Position numbers and translations under genes: made by a program
Notes under the pieces: generated by a model
Told to the model about the DNA's origin: nothing
The model's input: only the letters and a program-made list of their open reading frames with translations
The model's database searches: none
Shown here: positions 60,535-64,000 of the stretch, piece by piece
How the letters are laid out: every line of letters begins with the position of its first letter
How positions within the stretch are numbered: position 1 is the first letter of the stretch
DNA from: a candidate division KSB1 bacterium
Lineage (GTDB): Bacteria; Zhuqueibacterota; Zhuqueibacteria; Zhuqueibacterales; Zhuqueibacteraceae
Assembly: GCA_034506175.1 (NCBI GenBank)
Contig: JAPDQB010000006.1
Location: 62,001 to 126,000 of the forward strand
Length of the DNA stretch: 64,000 bases
Reading direction: 5' to 3'

Positions 60535-60807
60535 GAAAGCAGATCGAGCGAGCTGCCGTTTAGAGTGTGGAGCAACTTCAAATTTTCGTATGATTTTACA
60601 ATTTTTTGTTCTACATTCTACGCCTTCGCCCGAAACAGTACAAAAACGATGCACCAAGCGGTACGAATTTTCGCAGCGACGAAGCAGTTTGCCATAAAAT
60701 CTGCGAAATCTCTGTTCAGATTCTCGGCAAGAAACTTGCTGTATGCAACAAGGTTATTTCCAATTTGTCCGGAAAGATTTTCAACATGAGGAGGTTTCTC
60801 GTCGGAC

Positions 60808-62634
60808 GTGTGTGATCAGATCGCTGTGACGGCCGCGCATTGCCAGTGCGCGACGAAGGTAGCTGTCTTTTCCCATGATGACCACAAGCGGAAAAAAAGT
60901 TTTCATCCGCTGAGGCTCATATCGTGGCGGGGAATCTTTTTGCCCTGGCCGCAGATCATCGCAACGATTATTTTTTTGCTGGGCACCGCCGGCAACCTTT
61001 TGGCGCAGGAGCAAAACCCGCCGGCGGCGGTGATGGATTCTGTCGCGATCAAATGGAGTGAAGAAACCGCTTATCAAATCGACCGGCTGCGGCTGTTGCG
61101 CTGGGTGCGGGCGCATCAGAACACCAGCGCCAAAGAGGTTCTCGTTAAAATTTTGGATCTGATCACCGAAGCCGATGGTTTCGCTCGTCAGCGCGATTAT
61201 CTCACCGCGCAGTTGCTTCTCGACAACGCCGAGGAATTGACCAGGCTGCTTCCCGAATCAACGCCGGGAGCGGAGCGAGTGGAATCCCCAGAAGCGCCGG
61301 CTGCGGCCTCCGAATGGCGGCGCGAAATTCTGTTCGGCGTCGATCTCTGGCGGCAGCAATATGAGCTGGGCGCTTTTTCTGCGGATACGATTTTTTCCGA
61401 TGGCAACCCTTTTGTCGGTTTGCGCATCAGCTTGAACCACGATCCCGCCGCGAAACTGTACGCGCAAAAATCAAAGCTCCTCACGGATCGAAAGATTTCG
61501 GAAAATCGCGCCTTGAAATTCGATGCGTATGCACTGCTCAAATCCAGCCGCGATTATTTCAGCGGCGAGCTGGAATTCAATGCGCGGCAGCCGCTGGGCA
61601 ACGGCTCATATTGGCGCCTCCAAAACCGCTTGGAAGGAACCAGCTATCATCGCGATTTCGATTTGCAGTATTGGCAAAATATCACCTCGGCTTTGGCGGT
61701 GGCCGATCTCAGCAGGAATTTTCGTTTCGAAGTGGCGGATGAATTCCGCCTGCGGCGTTATCGCGAGCAAAACGATTTCTATCCGAATTACATTCAAAAC
61801 CGCGCCGCTTTTGGCGTGGTTTTCAATTCCGGTTACACGACGCGGCTGGATTCGCGGTACAACTACATCGTGCAGGCGCATGATCTTTGCCCTTCGCATG
61901 ATTATCTCGAGCATCGCGTCGAAACCTCGGTTTTCCAAAGCAGCGCGGCAAACTCGGCGGTGGCGCTGGAAAATATCTGGCGTCAGCGAATTTATCCCAA
62001 CACCCCCATGGGCGACACCTGCCGCAATTCCTATCAGAAAACGTATCAAGAGGAATACGCCCGCGCCGATTTGCGGCTGGGTTTGGTCGATGATCTCGCG
62101 CTGCGCATCGAAGGCGATTTTGTTTTGCGCCAATATCAAACCCCGAGCGATTCGATTCCGGACTTTCTGGGAGCCACCGTCAATCCGCAATTGCAGCTCA
62201 GCCTCTCTTCGAGCCTGCAAATCCGGCTGGGGTATCTCTACGCGTTGCGTGTGTACGATGACAACATCATTCAACAGCCACGCTCAACTGTCGCTGCGAC
62301 AGCCGCGGCCTTCCCTTTTTATGAAGATTATTATTCACACGGTTTCACGCTGGGCATCGATCTGATTCGCAGCGACGGGCTTTTGCTCAGCGTCAGTGAA
62401 AATTTTGAAATGCGCACCTACCCGAATGCGAGGGCCAACCAATTTTCCGACTTGGGCCTGTACTCCTACAGCGACCGCAACATCAATTCCGTTCTGTTGT
62501 TTTTCTCGTGGACTTTTCGGCCGCGCTGGCAGGCGAACATGCTGGCCAATTTTGACAACGACTACAGCCGCGTGGAAAACCAAAGCGATTCCCGCAACAC
62601 GCTTTTCTCCATCGACCTCGCCTACTCCTTTTGA
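60808..62634 (+). CDS. Exported beta-barrel-like outer-membrane protein
   Basis: Up to 608 residues from GTG 60808 (GAGGAGG lies ~14 bases upstream; later starts are possible). A hydrophobic segment (PQIIATIIFLLGTAGNLLAQ) is a signal peptide with cleavage near AQ, preceded by an unusually long N region. The mature part has an N-terminal helical section (about 75-150), then alternating aromatic beta-strands (YWRLQNRLEGTSYHRDFDLQ, NINSVLLFFSWTFRPRWQAN) ending in Phe (IDLAYSF), as in outer-membrane barrels. I recognise no specific family. Confidence 0.7.
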   Translation: MCDQIAVTAAHCQCATKVAVFSHDDHKRKKSFHPLRLISWRGIFLPWPQIIATIIFLLGTAGNLLAQEQNPPAAVMDSVAIKWSEETAYQIDRLRLLRWVRAHQNTSAKEVLVKILDLITEADGFARQRDYLTAQLLLDNAEELTRLLPESTPGAERVESPEAPAAASEWRREILFGVDLWRQQYELGAFSADTIFSDGNPFVGLRISLNHDPAAKLYAQKSKLLTDRKISENRALKFDAYALLKSSRDYFSGELEFNARQPLGNGSYWRLQNRLEGTSYHRDFDLQYWQNITSALAVADLSRNFRFEVADEFRLRRYREQNDFYPNYIQNRAAFGVVFNSGYTTRLDSRYNYIVQAHDLCPSHDYLEHRVETSVFQSSAANSAVALENIWRQRIYPNTPMGDTCRNSYQKTYQEEYARADLRLGLVDDLALRIEGDFVLRQYQTPSDSIPDFLGATVNPQLQLSLSSSLQIRLGYLYALRVYDDNIIQQPRSTVAATAAAFPFYEDYYSHGFTLGIDLIRSDGLLLSVSENFEMRTYPNARANQFSDLGLYSYSDRNINSVLLFFSWTFRPRWQANMLANFDNDYSRVENQSDSRNTLFSIDLAYSF

Positions 62635-62639
62635 TTTTC

Positions 62640-62672
62640 CGCGGGCGGCGCCGCAACTTTGCCCGCGCTTTT
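62640..62672 (+). terminator. Possible terminator after barrel protein gene
   Basis: Arms CGCGGGC (62640-62646) and GCCCGCG (62661-62667) with a 14-base loop, followed by CTTTT. It is just after the stop codon. Confidence 0.45.
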
Positions 62673-62739
62673 GCGTTAATAAATTCGCCTTGTTAAAAGT
62701 TCACGCGGCTTCGCTTTTAAGAACCAAGGAGAGTCAATT

Positions 62740-63444
62740 ATGGAAGACAATAAAACGCGTTTGATGATTGCCGGCGCGCTGATCGTCATCGGCCTGTTGT
62801 CGCTGTTGAACAATTTCGATCTTTTCCAGCTCCGCGAAGAATACGTGCTCAGCCTCATATTCGCCGCCACCGGGCTGGTGCTGGTGCAGCACGGCCGGAC
62901 CACGCCGCGCAAATGGACGTATTATCTTGGCAGCGCGTTTGTTCTCGTCGGCGTGATTATTTTTATCGCGGAAAACCGCCTGCTGCCGGATGAAATGATC
63001 GGCACGCTGTGGCTGTGGCTCATCGCCGGCATTCTGTATCGGGTTTATCTGCGCGACCGCAACAAGCATTGGTGGGTTTTGCTCTTCGTCGGCCCGCTGT
63101 TTACCATCGGCTTGGTGGTTTTGCTCGAAGGATTTCGTCTATTGCGCGGCGACACCATCGGTGTTTTGATCATGTTGGGTTTCGCCGCCACCTTCGGATA
63201 TATTTACACCCTGCGCTCGCCGGAGCGAAAATTGGATTGGGCCAAATTTCCCGCCGCGGTATTCTTCCTGATCGGCGTCTTTATTATGCCGACCAACGAG
63301 CTTCGCGGCGCGATACCGTTTGTCATCTCCGGACTGTTCATTCTCACTGGAAGCTACATGATTTACCGAACCGTGCGCGCGGATTTCGGCTCCTCCAAAC
63401 AGGATCCGCCCAACATGCCGACGGAATTGCCGCAGATGAGTTGA
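62740..63444 (+). CDS. Membrane protein with eight helices (DUF5668/LiaF-like)
   Basis: 234 residues; AAGGAGAG precedes the ATG. About eight hydrophobic helices are arranged in pairs (LMIAGALIVIGLLSLL, YVLSLIFAATGLVLVQ, YYLGSAFVLVGVIIFIAENR, IPFVISGLFILTGSYMIY). The first helix pair resembles LiaF/DUF5668 membrane-sensor proteins. No partner gene is adjacent. The role is unknown. Confidence 0.7.
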   Translation: MEDNKTRLMIAGALIVIGLLSLLNNFDLFQLREEYVLSLIFAATGLVLVQHGRTTPRKWTYYLGSAFVLVGVIIFIAENRLLPDEMIGTLWLWLIAGILYRVYLRDRNKHWWVLLFVGPLFTIGLVVLLEGFRLLRGDTIGVLIMLGFAATFGYIYTLRSPERKLDWAKFPAAVFFLIGVFIMPTNELRGAIPFVISGLFILTGSYMIYRTVRADFGSSKQDPPNMPTELPQMS

Positions 63445-63833
63445 TCATGGCCTGCCTTGTGTTCACGTGCGGTTTACCCAAGCCATGTGTTGAATAGCCC
63501 GGACATACTGCCTGCTGATAAGATGCCGGCGCCATATTTACCACGCGGCATTACTCGAGTGCCGTAATTGTTCTTGACATTTCCCCCACAAATCATTATA
63601 TAATACAGAAACCAACGGACGTTGCCGCCTGATCAAACGTTGTTCGTTCGAATTGAGGCTCTTTGAACAAAAATCTCCCTGGTTCACCCACAGAATGGTA
63701 ATCCCCCTGAATTGAGTTCAAAAAATTTTATTTTCACGGGAATTTCTATTTCAGTGGGCGGAATCTTTTGGTTTTGTTCATTTCGCCAAAATCCTACGGG
63801 TTCACATAACCTCCTACCAAGGAATCGACGCGG
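63445..63833. other. Intergenic region with a promoter for the last gene
   Basis: No gene is visible over ~390 bases apart from antisense shadow frames. A good promoter lies at 63574-63604. From it a ~225-base leader would precede the lipoprotein gene, long enough for regulation, though no known riboswitch motif is recognised. Confidence 0.5.
63574..63604 (+). promoter_or_regulatory. Sigma70-type promoter
   Basis: TTGACA (63574-63579), then a TATATAAT box (63597-63604) at 17-19 bases. It points toward the lipoprotein gene starting at 63834. Confidence 0.7.
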
Positions 63834-64000
63834 ATGTTTCGTTTTCCAAGGGTGTTGTTTTTTGCTTTCTTGATCACGGTTTTTTTCTTCTCCTGCCGCG
63901 CCGCCCAACGCTCATCTGCGCCGGCCCAAACATTCGTCGGCGAGGTTTATGTTATTGGCAACATGCCCTTCACCAGACTCGCCCTCAAAATCGATCAACA
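63834..64000 (+). CDS. Lipoprotein, partial (runs off the window)
   Basis: Only the first 55 codons are in the window. Start ATG 63834 has AAGGA ~10 bases upstream. A lipoprotein signal (FRFPRVLFFAFLITVFFFSC) is followed by RAAQRSSAPAQTFVGEVYVI. The mature N terminus 'GEVYVIGNMPFTRLALKID' suggests a beta-rich small domain. The family is unknown. Confidence 0.75.
   Translation, partial: MFRFPRVLFFAFLITVFFFSCRAAQRSSAPAQTFVGEVYVIGNMPFTRLALKIDQ

Overview
The window is about 64 kb of a moderately GC-rich bacterial genome. The genes point to a Gram-negative, didermic organism of the FCB-like group, such as KSB1, Calditrichota or Zixibacteria. Four secreted proteins end in a C-terminal sorting domain of the type IX secretion kind (core 'NPFNP' followed by a beta-sandwich). 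There is an Mla-type outer-membrane lipid transport operon with a PqiC-like lipoprotein, and there are many lipoproteins, FG-GAP/ASPIC-UnbV secreted proteins and TPR proteins. The phylum is an inference from these families; no rRNA gene is present.

Layout. 0.3-7.1 kb holds two tandem paralogous secreted metallophosphoesterases with different C-terminal modules, followed by a clear terminator and a tRNA-Arg(CCU). 7.4-24.7 kb is almost entirely on the minus strand. It holds a decayed PHP-like gene, three FG-GAP/ASPIC-UnbV proteins, a ThuA-HEAT repeat protein, a DUF2887 nuclease-like gene, an SGNH hydrolase, a Tat-exported Gfo/Idh/MocA oxidoreductase, two TPR proteins, a small helical protein and a HupE/UreJ-like membrane protein. 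25-35 kb (plus strand) is a housekeeping run: yggS remnant, divIVA, lipoprotein, purine nucleoside phosphorylase, two Uma2 genes (one broken), ileS, dksA/traR-like, lspA, rluD and a second, disrupted lspA. 35-48 kb (minus strand) carries an M14 carboxypeptidase, pyrK, a TPR lipoprotein, a sirtuin, a DUF1992 protein, a frameshifted retropepsin with its partner, a Gx-transporter/NusG-II pair, a PorV-like/TPR protein, a class III adenylate cyclase and a small membrane protein. 48-64 kb (plus strand) starts with polA and a small two-gene accessory pair. It continues with a partner-switching phosphorelay (GAF-SpoIIE phosphatase, RsbW-like kinase, STAS protein) that runs by ATGA overlap into mlaE, and then mlaF, mlaD and a PqiC-like lipoprotein gene. 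Last come another Uma2 gene, a broken ECF sigma gene, a beta-barrel-like protein, an 8-TM protein and the start of a lipoprotein gene.

The most interesting assembly is the 51.9-58.9 kb operon. A complete PP2C phosphatase / anti-sigma-type kinase / STAS switch is translationally coupled to the MlaE permease, which suggests that lipid transport could be controlled by STAS phosphorylation. The same operon has been interrupted by small accessory cassettes (DUF4160-DUF2442 and ParB-like-tyrosine phosphatase), next to inverted copies of a dispersed repeat that flank mlaF.

A second theme is gene decay and small palindromic repeats. Nine coding loci look frameshifted, truncated or interrupted: PHP-like, yggS, one Uma2, the second lspA, retropepsin, DUF2283, DUF4160, ECF sigma, and possibly the antitoxin-like ORF at 9.6 kb. 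Several REP/MITE-like palindromes are visible, one of them inside the second lspA and one in frame inside the HEAT-repeat gene. Some single frameshifts, especially those in G or C runs, could also be assembly errors.
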